Below, piece by piece: positions 1 through 7,128 of a DNA stretch of 35,458 bases. Numbering within the stretch: position 1 is the stretch's first letter; every line of letters starts with the position of its first letter. The position numbers and the translations under genes were made by a program. The notes beneath the pieces are model-generated. The model made no database searches, was not told the origin of the DNA, and saw nothing but the letters and a program-made list of their open reading frames with translations. Source of the stretch: a virus; the IMG/VR virus record IMGVR_UViG_3300007517_000020, positions 1-35,458 of that record. One strand, 5' to 3'.

Positions 1-584
1 ATTTCAGCCTCAGCAGATTCAATCTCCTGGCGGATGCTGTCTATGTCTTCAGCAAAGAAATCATCGCCCAGGCTTAGCCAGGTTTCTGCTGCCGTATCGT
101 CGTGGCTAAGTCCACGGTCAAGGGTGCAAATCTTTAGGTAGCGCTCGGGGAATACCTGGAGCAGCGCATAGATCAGCGCCTTAGCCGTGTGGGTTTTACC
201 CTCCCCCGGTAGCCCTGCAATAATGAGCGATCGCAGTCGGCCCTTATCGGAGACCCACTCAATCAGATTTATCTCAGGGCGTTGCACCCCGTGGTCTACC
301 AATGATTTGGCCTTCTGAACCACGTTGGCGTACACCGGAACCATAGACTCAGTTTCGCGGCTCATTACCTGAGTAGCAGCCATTGCATTATCCCAAGTAA
401 ACTGCGCTACCCCCAGAGAAACAGCGCCAAACCCTAACCGTTGTTTGCGGCGGTAAAACTCACCAGCGGCCAGCAATGCAGGCCCACCAATCCAGCCAAT
501 AGGGCCAGCCACAAATGATGTGGCTAAAACCCCTGAGAACCAACTCAAACCAACAACCGCAGCCGTTTCTAGATTAGTTGTCAT
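1..584 (-). CDS. P-loop ATPase with N-terminal membrane segment (partial)
   Basis: The gene runs off the left edge, so only the first 194 residues are visible. The N-terminus (about residues 8-50) is hydrophobic and glycine-rich and could form one or two membrane segments. A Walker A motif (GLPGEGKTH) follows near residue 120, then an acidic stretch. This is a nucleotide-binding fold of unknown job; a membrane-anchored AAA or VirB4/FtsK-like ATPase is possible but cannot be decided without the C-terminal half. The ATG at 582-584 overlaps the end of the upstream gene by 11 bp, which suggests translational coupling with the secreted protein at 574-1245. Confidence 0.7.
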   Translation of the reverse strand, partial: MTTNLETAAVVGLSWFSGVLATSFVAGPIGWIGGPALLAAGEFYRRKQRLGFGAVSLGVAQFTWDNAMAATQVMSRETESMVPVYANVVQKAKSLVDHGVQRPEINLIEWVSDKGRLRSLIIAGLPGEGKTHTAKALIYALLQVFPERYLKICTLDRGLSHDDTAAETWLSLGDDFFAEDIDSIRQEIESAEAE

Positions 585-1245
585 CAGAAACCTCACTCGC
601 TAATCCTGGGTTTTCAATAGGAGCCTCGGGGCTATCCGTCAACTCGGGTTCTACTGGGGCATCGGGCGCAATCTCAGGCGCAATCTGAACCGGGGCCACA
701 TTGGCACCCACGACCCCTAGGGCCGCTAGGTATAGCTCCATCGTGGCGGGGTCATAGCGGCCATTGCTGCCAGCCATCCTGGCGCTGGCTAGGTAGTTGT
801 TAAGGCTGTGGTTGCTCAGTGGGGTTGCCTGTTTTGTCGCCAGCCAGGTTCGAGCCAGTTCGATAGCCAACGACTCAACGACAGAGTCGGCCATGGCGTT
901 ATCTTCAGCAGACCCCTGCCATATACCGCCCCGCTGGGTATCCGCTGCCCTCAGAGCGCCTAGGATCTGGCCCCGGTGACCCTCTAGCCACTCAATAGCC
1001 TTTGGCTCTTTCTGTGCTCTCTCAAGTAAGTAAGTTGCCCTGGTCAATACCAGGTTTGACAAGACGTTCTGACCAGCCTCGACCTGTTGGTTTGAGTAGG
1101 TTTTGGTATCGCCAACCAAACTGGATTGCATCGCAACGACGTCCGGGTCTGCCTCTGCAAAGTTGGCTGAGCGAACCGATAGCAGCAGCAGGGTAAAGAC
1201 CCCATAACCGCCTGCCTGTAAGATGCGTCCCCATTTGATAGTCAT
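574..1245 (-). CDS. Hypothetical protein with signal peptide or N-terminal anchor
   Basis: A 223-residue protein of unknown function. The N-terminus starts MTIKWGR and is followed by a hydrophobic stretch (about residues 8-25) ending in SANFAEA, which reads as a signal peptide or membrane anchor. The middle is helical and the last 30 residues are rich in Pro and Glu, probably a disordered tail. A TTG start 21 bp upstream would give 230 residues; I prefer the ATG because the hydrophobic segment then sits at a normal distance from the N-terminus. It overlaps the downstream ATPase gene by 11 bp, so the two products may act together at the membrane. Confidence 0.6.
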   Translation of the reverse strand: MTIKWGRILQAGGYGVFTLLLLSVRSANFAEADPDVVAMQSSLVGDTKTYSNQQVEAGQNVLSNLVLTRATYLLERAQKEPKAIEWLEGHRGQILGALRAADTQRGGIWQGSAEDNAMADSVVESLAIELARTWLATKQATPLSNHSLNNYLASARMAGSNGRYDPATMELYLAALGVVGANVAPVQIAPEIAPDAPVEPELTDSPEAPIENPGLASEVSDDN

Positions 1246-1280
1246 TGAATTAACCCAGCAAAACAACTAGAAAGAAACTA

Positions 1281-1313
1281 GCCAAACCTATTGAAACTAA
1301 CCATTTGAGTCGG
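1281..1313. repeat. 33-bp direct repeat, copy 1
   Basis: Identical to 1522-1554. It covers the last codons (DSNG plus stop) and the 3' flank of the 57-aa gene at 1297-1470. Confidence 0.9.
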
Positions 1314-1470
1314 CACTATGGTTTGATTTGGCGATCACTACCTTGCAGACAGCCATATCCCCCCGAAGGAATGAGTCTACGGTTTCGGCGACGGCAATGT
1401 GTTTCGCCACCTCAAGATCCAGGGGGCTGGTGAGTATCTGGCCTCCGTGGACGACTTGATATTTAGCCAT
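1297..1470 (-). CDS. Small hypothetical protein (57 aa)
   Basis: The ATG at 1470 (MAKYQVV) is preceded by AGGA at good spacing; the longer frame to 1545 lacks such a site and lies inside the spacer after the next gene. I do not recognise the family. The C-terminus (SADSNG) and the sequence after the stop are part of a 33-bp exact repeat that also forms the 3' end of the upstream gene at 1538-2053, so the two 3' ends share a recent common origin. Confidence 0.5.
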   Translation of the reverse strand: MAKYQVVHGGQILTSPLDLEVAKHIAVAETVDSFLRGDMAVCKVVIAKSNHSADSNG

Positions 1471-1521
1471 GTCTGATCCTAGTTTTGGTGTGCGATCAAT
1501 GCGATACCCAGCCCTATTAGG

Positions 1522-1554
1522 GCCAAACCTATTGAAACTAACCATTTGAGTCGG
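1522..1554. repeat. 33-bp direct repeat, copy 2
   Basis: Identical to 1281-1313. It covers the last codons (DSNG plus stop) and the 3' flank of the helix-turn-helix gene at 1538-2053. The spacing of 241 bp brackets the whole small gene. Confidence 0.9.
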
Positions 1555-2053
1555 TGTTGGGGGCCTCTTCGACTACCCCCAGTTGCTTTCCCGACTGGGT
1601 TTGCATTGCTGCATGAGTAGCCAGGGCGTTGCTCATCTCAGCTACGGCCATGTCATGCCCCAATTGCCGCCCACTCTCAGCCGCCATCCCTAGCAGCGCA
1701 TCCCTAAACCCAGCCTGGTTTTGCTTAAAACCAGATAGGGCCATGGTCATGTGCATCGTTTGAATATTTCGACTTAGCTCGCCGTTAGAACCCCTCAACG
1801 CCAATGGCGGCGGGCTATAGATGCCAATTCCGCCGCCGATTACATCCACCTTCTGAGCAGGCGGCGCGGCGGTTGCGGGAATAAACAAAGCCTGAGCGAT
1901 CTGGTCTTGCTCGGCTGGGTTGAGCAGCGTTGGTAATCCTTTCCCCTGGGGCAAACCTTCAATATTTAGCTCTTTCATGCGCCGTTGAACTTCGGTGTGA
2001 GACACCGCGCAAACCTCGGCAAACTTGCGAATTGATAATGATTGACGTTCCAC
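1538..2053 (-). CDS. Helix-turn-helix DNA-binding protein, likely autoregulator
   Basis: A 171-residue protein. Residues 6-45 (LSIRKFAEVCAVSHTEVQRR) read as a MerR/excisionase-like or regulatory helix-turn-helix; the next region has a Pro/Ala-rich linker and the C-terminal half is helical and Met-rich, which could be an oligomerisation domain. The start is a GTG at 2051-2053 that lies inside a repeated sequence with AAGGGG at ribosome-binding distance. Upstream lie a good promoter (2165-2193) and several GGAACAAGG repeats, so I infer that it binds these repeats and controls its own transcription. An alternative is a small replication-initiation or partition protein that uses the repeats as iterons. 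Confidence 0.6.
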   Translation of the reverse strand: MERQSLSIRKFAEVCAVSHTEVQRRMKELNIEGLPQGKGLPTLLNPAEQDQIAQALFIPATAAPPAQKVDVIGGGIGIYSPPPLALRGSNGELSRNIQTMHMTMALSGFKQNQAGFRDALLGMAAESGRQLGHDMAVAEMSNALATHAAMQTQSGKQLGVVEEAPNTDSNG

Positions 2054-2166
2054 CTTGTTCCACCCCTTGTTACAGTAAGAAACCTAACTAAATCAATGCT
2101 TTCGGCGGTTAGTGGCACGGGCTTGTTCCACCTCATGTGCCACCTTGTTCCACCCCTTGTTCCAGT
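2050..2166. repeat. Iteron/operator cluster (GGAACAAGG repeats)
   Basis: A 22-bp sequence occurs exactly at 2050-2071 and 2140-2161, and in each case a near-identical 4-5 bases follow. It is itself built from two copies of TGGAACAAGG-like units with a 12-bp period; a further unit lies at 2122-2132. Read on the minus strand the units are TGGAACAAGG. They lie between the minus-strand promoter and the GTG start of the helix-turn-helix gene, the place for operators. Confidence 0.75.
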
Positions 2167-2193
2167 TATAGCACCCTAGCCCCCTACTTGCAA
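2165..2193 (-). promoter_or_regulatory. Sigma70-type promoter for the HTH gene
   Basis: On the minus strand there is TTGCAA (2188-2193), a 17-bp spacer and TATAAC (2165-2170). The start of transcription would fall in the first GGAACAAGG repeat, so a protein bound there would block initiation. Confidence 0.6.
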
Positions 2194-2265
2194 CCTACCT
2201 AGAACCCGGTCGGCATCTATTAGGTAAAATGTTGGTGATCGCCTATGATTTTGGAGACCTTACTG

Positions 2266-2598
2266 ATGCCTGTAATGCCCATTAGAAGCGGTGCCGACAA
2301 TCTAGAGAAGCGCTCGGTAGCTTTGCCGCCTGACCTGTGGGCGGCTGCTGATAAGATTGCAGCGATAAACACAGAAAAGCCGTCTGAGGTGTACCGGCGC
2401 ATCTTTGTTGGTGGGGTGTCGGCAGAGCATGACCGCCTAGCCATTGACCTGAGCTATGAGAATAAGCAGCTGGTCAATCAGCGGCTAAGGGCAAAGCGGG
2501 ACGGCGCGGTTGAGGCGCTGCAAATACTGTCAGGGATAGCACCCCCTAGTGAACTGGCAGCGGCTATCAAAGCGATCACGGTGTGGCTGTCAGAGTAG
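2266..2598 (+). CDS. Ribbon-helix-helix DNA-binding protein
   Basis: A 110-residue protein. Residues about 13-45 (KRSVALPPDLWAAADKIAAI then SEVYRRIF) give the strand-helix-helix pattern of CopG/Arc-type repressors; the rest is helical and may dimerise. The ATG at 2266 follows GGAG with 9-nt spacing; an upstream ATG at 2245 has no such site. It is transcribed away from the HTH gene at 1538-2053, so the iteron region between them may serve both. The function as regulator, partition protein or antitoxin is open; no toxin-like partner is adjacent. Confidence 0.65.
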   Translation: MPVMPIRSGADNLEKRSVALPPDLWAAADKIAAINTEKPSEVYRRIFVGGVSAEHDRLAIDLSYENKQLVNQRLRAKRDGAVEALQILSGIAPPSELAAAIKAITVWLSE

Positions 2599-2640
2599 CC
2601 TCGCTGCCCCACCGCCGCCAGAGTGCTCCCAGGGTGGCTC

Positions 2641-2683
2641 CACAGCGAAAAGCCCCGACAATACGCCGGGGCTTTTCGCTGTG
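2641..2683. terminator. Bidirectional intrinsic terminator
   Basis: A perfect 16-bp inverted repeat (17 bp if the closing G-C pair is counted) with an 11-nt loop, carrying AAAAGCCCC/GGGGCTTTT arms so that a T-run lies in the right arm on either strand. It separates the 3' ends of the convergent genes 2266-2598 (+) and 2700-3299 (-) and closes the long minus-strand early operon. Confidence 0.85.
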
Positions 2684-2699
2684 GGGGGTGGTGTCAATC

Positions 2700-3299
2700 T
2701 CAACCCTGTATTTTTGCGACCAAGCCCCATTGGTCAAAGACCTGCATAAATCGGCCTGGGGACTTGCCGAAGTAGACTGAGCAGGTGTCGAAGTCAGCAC
2801 CAGACACAGCGTACCCATCGCAGTCCACAAACGCCATGCGCCCTGCTTTGCCCGCGCCCCAGCAACACACCGCCGAGGCATGCGCTTTGATGAGTGCCCC
2901 GGTCTTTTGATCGCTCAGGGTGCCGATCTTCAGCAGCGCGATCGCCTCCTGGATATTGTTTCTATGCAGCGTTTCTACGGCGCGGGCCAGGTAGAGGTGT
3001 GGTTGGTCAAACGGTGGATTGATGAAAGCTCCCTGCGGTGCCCCTGGGTAGTGCCAGTTGGCAACTAGGCAATTCTGAGCAAAAGTAATGTGGTTGTGAG
3101 CTGGCACGGTGCGAGCATCATCGGCGCATGGGTCAAGGCCAATCTCCCCTCCGTCTAAGGAGCGGGCCACCAGTTGCAACACGGGCTGCGCTGGGGTGTT
3201 TGGTGTACGCCAACATTGCCGTTCCGGTTTGGTGTATTTGTGGGCCTTGCGGGTTGGCGCTTCTACTGGGGTGTAATTAAGGCTGGTTAGGGTAGTCAT
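2700..3299 (-). CDS. Phage DNA N6-adenine methyltransferase (Dam type)
   Basis: A 199-residue protein with the layout of the phage Dam family (PF05869): an N-terminal CWRTP motif (residues 29-33), IGLDPCADD (SAM-binding/first strand) and the catalytic INPPF motif (residues about 92-97, the NPPF/DPPY class). It would methylate adenine in the phage's own DNA, which protects against host restriction or marks replication state. It is the last gene of the early operon, overlaps the preceding gene by ATGA and is followed by the terminator at 2641-2683. A second, unrelated adenine methyltransferase lies at 3580-4563. The sequence specificity cannot be read from the sequence. Confidence 0.85.
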   Translation of the reverse strand: MTTLTSLNYTPVEAPTRKAHKYTKPERQCWRTPNTPAQPVLQLVARSLDGGEIGLDPCADDARTVPAHNHITFAQNCLVANWHYPGAPQGAFINPPFDQPHLYLARAVETLHRNNIQEAIALLKIGTLSDQKTGALIKAHASAVCCWGAGKAGRMAFVDCDGYAVSGADFDTCSVYFGKSPGRFMQVFDQWGLVAKIQG

Positions 3300-3544
3300 A
3301 GGGTTAATGTCTCTGCAATTGCTTCAATACAAGGGTTCAGACCTATTGCCGCCGCCTTCCATTTCTCGCGCCAAACCTCGGTGCTGGCGCTGGCTTGATT
3401 GCGGCGGTTATGCTGCTGCCGTTTCACCACATCAAAGGCGCTCCACTCTGAAGGGATATCGTACCGGGCTAGCACAGTCTCAATATGGTGACCTGATTCA
3501 AGGTCGGCAGTGAGTGTCGCTAAATGGTCAAGGTCGGTGGTCAT
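3296..3544 (-). CDS. Hypothetical protein (82 aa)
   Basis: Unrecognised. It has an acidic, probably helical N-terminus (DLDHLATLTADLESG) and a basic middle (KRQQHNRRNQ). It sits between the two DNA methyltransferase genes and its stop overlaps the Dam-type start by 4 bp (ATGA), so it belongs to the same transcript. Confidence 0.6.
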   Translation of the reverse strand: MTTDLDHLATLTADLESGHHIETVLARYDIPSEWSAFDVVKRQQHNRRNQASASTEVWREKWKAAAIGLNPCIEAIAETLTL

Positions 3545-3579
3545 GCTGGGTTGTCCGGTTGTGGTGGGGTATTGACGGC

Positions 3580-4563
3580 CTAGGCAAAGGCCATCTGCTC
3601 ATACTGGGTAGCGTCGGGCTTGACTATGGGGCGGCTGCCATACATCCGCTTGCCGCCGATTTCCCAGACACCCTCAAAGCGGTGGACGGCTGTTTTGCCA
3701 GCACCCTTGTTCATCGTGGCTAGGGTGCCAAGGTGGCTAAGGTGGGCCTCTACGCCATGCCGGTGCGCGAGCATCTGCATGGCATCGCAGATCGGGTATT
3801 CGGTGGGGGTGTCGGCATCGTCGGCCATTTCACCCCAGTAGTTGAAAGCCACGATTCGCGTCACATTACCGGATGCTAGCAGCGCCTCAATGCAGTCTAG
3901 GGCCATGGCCGCGTCACCGCCAGCGTTGGCGTAGGCATCGGTAGTGCCCGCGCAGTAGGGCGGGTCAACGATGGCGATCGCCTCAACACCGTCAACGCCA
4001 TCAATCCAGTCTGTCACCCCTGACCAATCGCCAAATACTTTCAGCGATTTCGGCGGCGCGGGCCATGTGAACTCCCAGCCATTCAGAAAGCTTTGCAACT
4101 TGTCTTGGGATAGCCCCACGTTGAGCACCCCCTTTGCATTCAAGCGAATCACCCCGCCAAAGGTCAGACGGCGCAGCAGTATAGAGACGGTGGGGACTAG
4201 CACCGGATTGTACTCAATCTGATGCGCTGGGCGGTAATAAAAAGATGCCAACTCGGCTAACTCTGCGAACGCTTCTTCAGGGTTTCGCTCAATGCGTTGT
4301 TGCCAGGCTTGCACCAGTGCGGCGGTTTCCTTTCGTAGCCGGGGGCGGTGCCATGCTTCCCAGGTGGCCCTGACCAAAAAATCAGAGTCAGATACCACAA
4401 TGGGAAGCCCTGGGTATCGTTGCACAAGCCACGATTCCTGCTCGCCGCACCCCGCAAATGGGGCAAGCCAACAATCGTAGCGACCGCCATCATGCACCGG
4501 GTAGTCCTTGGGGTTCTTTGCCCCTGGGTATGGGCTGAGTAGTCGGGGGCGGGGGGTGGTCAT
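3580..4563 (-). CDS. D12-class DNA adenine methyltransferase
   Basis: A 327-residue protein. SPYPGAK (residues 10-16) and FAGCGEQES (residues 36-44) are the SAM-binding motifs of the D12 family and VDPPYCAGTTDAY (about residue 199) contains the catalytic DPPY; between them lies the variable target-recognition region. It would transfer a methyl group from SAM to adenine N6. No restriction endonuclease gene is adjacent, so it is probably an orphan, anti-restriction enzyme. The stop is 35 bp upstream of the 3296-3544 gene and its start overlaps the small gene at 4560-4691 by ATGA. Confidence 0.85.
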   Translation of the reverse strand: MTTPRPRLLSPYPGAKNPKDYPVHDGGRYDCWLAPFAGCGEQESWLVQRYPGLPIVVSDSDFLVRATWEAWHRPRLRKETAALVQAWQQRIERNPEEAFAELAELASFYYRPAHQIEYNPVLVPTVSILLRRLTFGGVIRLNAKGVLNVGLSQDKLQSFLNGWEFTWPAPPKSLKVFGDWSGVTDWIDGVDGVEAIAIVDPPYCAGTTDAYANAGGDAAMALDCIEALLASGNVTRIVAFNYWGEMADDADTPTEYPICDAMQMLAHRHGVEAHLSHLGTLATMNKGAGKTAVHRFEGVWEIGGKRMYGSRPIVKPDATQYEQMAFA

Positions 4564-4691
4564 AGCCCCACCTCCACACGAAATAGCCAGCAGTTGAGGA
4601 CTAAGCCATCAACCAATTCACTGCCCCTTGACATGACAGAGCAGTAGCAGCCCCAGTAGCTCATTTCTGCGGTGTTGATGTGGATTCTCAT
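4560..4691 (-). CDS. Small hypothetical protein (43 aa)
   Basis: The ATG at 4691 (MRIHINTAEM) follows AAAGGA at about 9 nt and the stop overlaps the D12 methyltransferase start by 4 bp, two signs of a real coupled gene. The family is not recognised. Confidence 0.55.
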   Translation of the reverse strand: MRIHINTAEMSYWGCYCSVMSRGSELVDGLVLNCWLFRVEVGL

Positions 4692-4716
4692 AGAACCAAT
4701 TCCTTTGATGTAGTGG

Positions 4717-4974
4717 TCATGCCGTAGTTTTCTCCCTTGCCAGCGCCGCCAGTTCATTGCCCACGCTGGCCCAGAATCTTGCCGCGCCGTCCTGCATATC
4801 CTGGGCAGCGTCGTGGGCAGATGCCGCCCATGCCTCTAGCTGCTCAGGCCGTGCCCCCGCGATAGCCTCGCAGGTGGCCTCTGACGCGAGGCTGAGTAAG
4901 GCCAGCGCCGGGGCCGGGGGTAGCACATGTGACCCTGCTTTGATTCGGTTGGCGATGTTAGGTGGTGAGGTCAT
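4717..4974 (-). CDS. Hypothetical Ala-rich helical protein (85 aa)
   Basis: No family recognised. It is rich in alanine and glutamate and likely all-helical. Its first 17 bp overlap the end of the gene at 4958-5221, consistent with a coupled operon. Confidence 0.6.
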   Translation of the reverse strand: MTSPPNIANRIKAGSHVLPPAPALALLSLASEATCEAIAGARPEQLEAWAASAHDAAQDMQDGAARFWASVGNELAALAREKTTA

Positions 4975-5221
4975 GGCTCTTTAATTCTTCGCTGATATGA
5001 AAGGTTTTGCGGGCCTCAACTGCCATAGCTGCCTCAAGTTCATCGGCCAACTGCGGCTGAGCAACCCGAATCGCCTGACAATAAAGCCGCAGAGCCGTTC
5101 GACTTTGGGCACCGTGCTCAGCGTCGGCGTCATAGCGAAGCACGAAATATTTAGCGCGTGGATCAATATCCTCCCCATTATCCTTGGCAAGGATGTATTT
5201 ACCAAAAAGACCCAGTTTCAT
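4958..5221 (-). CDS. Hypothetical phage early protein (87 aa)
   Basis: The ATG at 5221 (MKLGLFGKYI) is preceded by GGAGG, which fixes the start; a longer frame to 5269 has no such site. The core PRAKYFVLRYDADAEHGAQS, then a helix, resembles a small protein common in phage early regions in which a KY-x-VLR-x-D strand is followed by an Ala-rich helix. Its role is unknown. It overlaps the ASCH-like gene by ATGA. Confidence 0.65.
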   Translation of the reverse strand: MKLGLFGKYILAKDNGEDIDPRAKYFVLRYDADAEHGAQSRTALRLYCQAIRVAQPQLADELEAAMAVEARKTFHISEELKSHDLTT

Positions 5222-5940
5222 GGTGTTGCCTCCGTTATGTTTATTGGTGTGCTGTGCTCTACGCACCATACCCAGGTGCCCGCCTGCCAGCTTCCGGCCC
5301 CGTTGATCGAGTCCCAGAGCGACGCGTAGGATTCGACAGGGAACAGGTCATATCCCCCATTCAGGTAGTCGCGCCACACCCGGCTATATGCCCAGCTCTG
5401 GGCCTCAACCATATCGCCGGCGGTGACGACTACGGCGGGGTCAAGCTCGATCCCTTCTGCGATCGCGTCATCCTCGCTCATTGCCCCTAGCTGCTCAGGC
5501 CAGGTGCGAACGCCCTGCATGCGGGTGCGGGCAAACGCTTTGAGCATGAACATAGAGGTGCTGGGTTTGCGCCAGTTGACGCGCTCTACCAGCTTTTTGA
5601 AGTCGGCGGGAGTGATCGTCACCACCGCACAGTCCCCGGTGTCGGGGTACTGAATATGAGCATGCATATTTGCCCCTGCATTTTCTGGCAGCGCCAACAC
5701 CATCACCGGCTCTTTCATGTGATATTGCACCTCCCCTGCGTTGGGGTTGCCAAAGGGGCATGCCTTGCGGGCGACCAAAGCACCGCGCAAGAAAAACGCC
5801 CAGCTATTCGTGAGGTGATCGAAATAGACTTGGTCAGCAGCAATGTCCTTTAGCCCCTGAAGCCGCCGGGTCTGGGTCTTTAGCCCAGCCCTCACAAGGA
5901 ACCGATTGAATGGCGTGTAGAGTAGTCTTATTTCTTTCAT
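5218..5940 (-). CDS. ASCH-like phage protein
   Basis: A 240-residue protein with the hallmarks of a widespread phage family related to ASCH/PUA-like RNA-binding folds: an N-terminal KTQTRRL motif (residues 21-27), MSEDDAIAEGIE in the middle and a C-terminal YASLWDSINGAGSW followed by WVWCVEH. In this family the conserved Arg-rich and Trp residues line a presumed nucleic-acid-binding pocket. Its role in phage is not established. It is part of the coupled operon, overlapping neighbours by 4 bp on both sides. Confidence 0.75.
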   Translation of the reverse strand: MKEIRLLYTPFNRFLVRAGLKTQTRRLQGLKDIAADQVYFDHLTNSWAFFLRGALVARKACPFGNPNAGEVQYHMKEPVMVLALPENAGANMHAHIQYPDTGDCAVVTITPADFKKLVERVNWRKPSTSMFMLKAFARTRMQGVRTWPEQLGAMSEDDAIAEGIELDPAVVVTAGDMVEAQSWAYSRVWRDYLNGGYDLFPVESYASLWDSINGAGSWQAGTWVWCVEHSTPINITEATP

Positions 5941-6248
5941 GAAAACACCCTCACTACCGATAAAAACTGATAAGTCCCTGCGACACCAAAGAGCGTCGGG
6001 TTGTTTGCTGACCAGTCTTCTGGCAAGACAACCGAGTCAGGCGGCATGTCTGGGCGTATAATGTTGCAGCATTCCTTAGCGCATTTTGCTTTTGCCGCGT
6101 TCCACTCATTCTCAAAAGATTCGGGCGTACCGCGATAGGACAGCACCCAAAGCTCGTCAAAAGTTATGAGGGCATTAATTGATTTTCCCCCAGATGTAAG
6201 ACCCCTAAAACCCCAGGAGCCTGTGACTAGAATAATTTCTTCAATCAT
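5937..6248 (-). CDS. Hypothetical protein (103 aa)
   Basis: The ATG at 6248 (MIEEIILVTGSW) follows GAGG, which I prefer over an ATG at 6272. The sequence starts with a beta strand and a Gly-rich turn (TGSWGFRGLTSGGKS). I do not recognise a family. ATGA overlap with the ASCH-like gene; 8-bp overlap with the gene upstream. Confidence 0.6.
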   Translation of the reverse strand: MIEEIILVTGSWGFRGLTSGGKSINALITFDELWVLSYRGTPESFENEWNAAKAKCAKECCNIIRPDMPPDSVVLPEDWSANNPTLFGVAGTYQFLSVVRVFS

Positions 6249-6480
6249 GGGGCACCTCAGTGCTGCTGGCATACGCGTTGACCCACGAGGGAACTGGCTT
6301 AACTGAAAAATGAGAGTCTAGCAACGCCGCCAGAACCTCCTGAACAGTCTCCCCCTCGTAGCAGAGCCCGTTAATATGGGCCTTGTAGTACCCACCCTGG
6401 CGGCCCAACCGTTCAATGGTGACACCATGGGGCTCGAACAAGTCTTGCGCCCCCAGTAACGATATCTTAGGAAATGCCAT
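6241..6480 (-). CDS. Hypothetical protein (79 aa), first gene of a sub-operon
   Basis: Unrecognised. The pattern YYKAHINGLCYEGETVQEVL (residues 31-50) is a strand, turn and helix, loosely like HicB-type or small regulatory folds, but I cannot assign it. It is directly behind a strong promoter with an overlapping palindrome (6488-6534), so it starts the transcript that runs through the ASCH and methyltransferase genes. Confidence 0.6.
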   Translation of the reverse strand: MAFPKISLLGAQDLFEPHGVTIERLGRQGGYYKAHINGLCYEGETVQEVLAALLDSHFSVKPVPSWVNAYASSTEVPHD

Positions 6481-6487
6481 GCAACCT

Positions 6488-6507
6488 CTTGTAGAACTTA
6501 CTACAAG
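6488..6507. promoter_or_regulatory. Palindromic operator CTTGTAG-N6-CTACAAG
   Basis: Two 7-bp inverted arms separated by 6 bp. The site overlaps the -10 box of the promoter next to it, so bound protein would occlude RNA polymerase. The protein that binds is unknown; the XRE protein at 16733-16960 is one candidate. Confidence 0.6.
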
Positions 6508-6534
6508 TTACAGGCATTTATGGGGCAATGTCAA
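6505..6534 (-). promoter_or_regulatory. Promoter TTGACA-N18-TAACTT
   Basis: Minus strand: a consensus -35 box TTGACA at 6529-6534, an 18-bp spacer and a -10-like TAACTT at 6505-6510. It lies in the 66-bp gap between genes 6547-7128 and 6241-6480, an otherwise unusual gap in a packed operon. Confidence 0.6.
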
Positions 6535-6546
6535 GAGTCCGCGCCA

Positions 6547-7128
6547 TCAAGTTTCCCAGAATTTTGCGTAGGTGGGTGGCTCTTGGTTGAGCAAAAACGC
6601 CATCGACAAGATCTGCACTCGCGGATACCAAAACCGGGTCGCTGCCTTAGTGCCGTCTTTCTTGTAGCCAGGGTAACTGGCCCAGCCCCATAGCTCTAAT
6701 GTGTGGGTTGGGTTGGCTAATATCCGCCTGCATCGGTTGATGTGGTTATAGTCTGCCATTGTTTTGATATGTGACTGCCAGTCCTTACGACAGGCCTGTA
6801 TCCAGCGATTGCGGGGAATAGGGTGGGACTCCATCACGATCACATCAACAACCCCGAGAATGTCGCTACTTCGCTCTGTGGCTGCGTTGTAGGTTTCGCT
6901 TGCCGGGAAGCATGTTTCAATCCCGTGGTAGCTGTTGATAGCCTTGATGCAGCCGGTGGTCATGGCCCGGCTATAGCTCTGGGTTGATTTCCTTTTTATC
7001 TCGCCAGGCTTGAAGTTGTGGTCTTTACTGAGCATCTGAATCCATTCAGAGCCTTCTTTTAGTTCGTCGTCCGAGAATGGTTTAAGTCGGTGCATGGGGG
7101 CCGTGGTTAGGCCAATGAGGTGAGTCAT
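6547..7128 (-). CDS. PD-(D/E)XK-like nuclease-fold protein
   Basis: A 193-residue protein. Residues 80-100 (ETYNAATERSSDILGVVDVI) followed by WIQACRKDWQSHIKTM and LELWGWASY match the plan of a common phage family with a restriction-endonuclease-like core (sDlfG-x-xD, then IQ-x-(T/C)-x(n)-K, then a VELWGW strand). The first Asp, the strand pair and a lysine are present, but the middle metal-binding residue is uncertain, so activity is an inference. It may process replication or recombination intermediates. Start overlaps the end of 7125-7580 by ATGA; a ribosome site GAGAGAAA precedes it. Confidence 0.5.
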   Translation of the reverse strand: MTHLIGLTTAPMHRLKPFSDDELKEGSEWIQMLSKDHNFKPGEIKRKSTQSYSRAMTTGCIKAINSYHGIETCFPASETYNAATERSSDILGVVDVIVMESHPIPRNRWIQACRKDWQSHIKTMADYNHINRCRRILANPTHTLELWGWASYPGYKKDGTKAATRFWYPRVQILSMAFLLNQEPPTYAKFWET

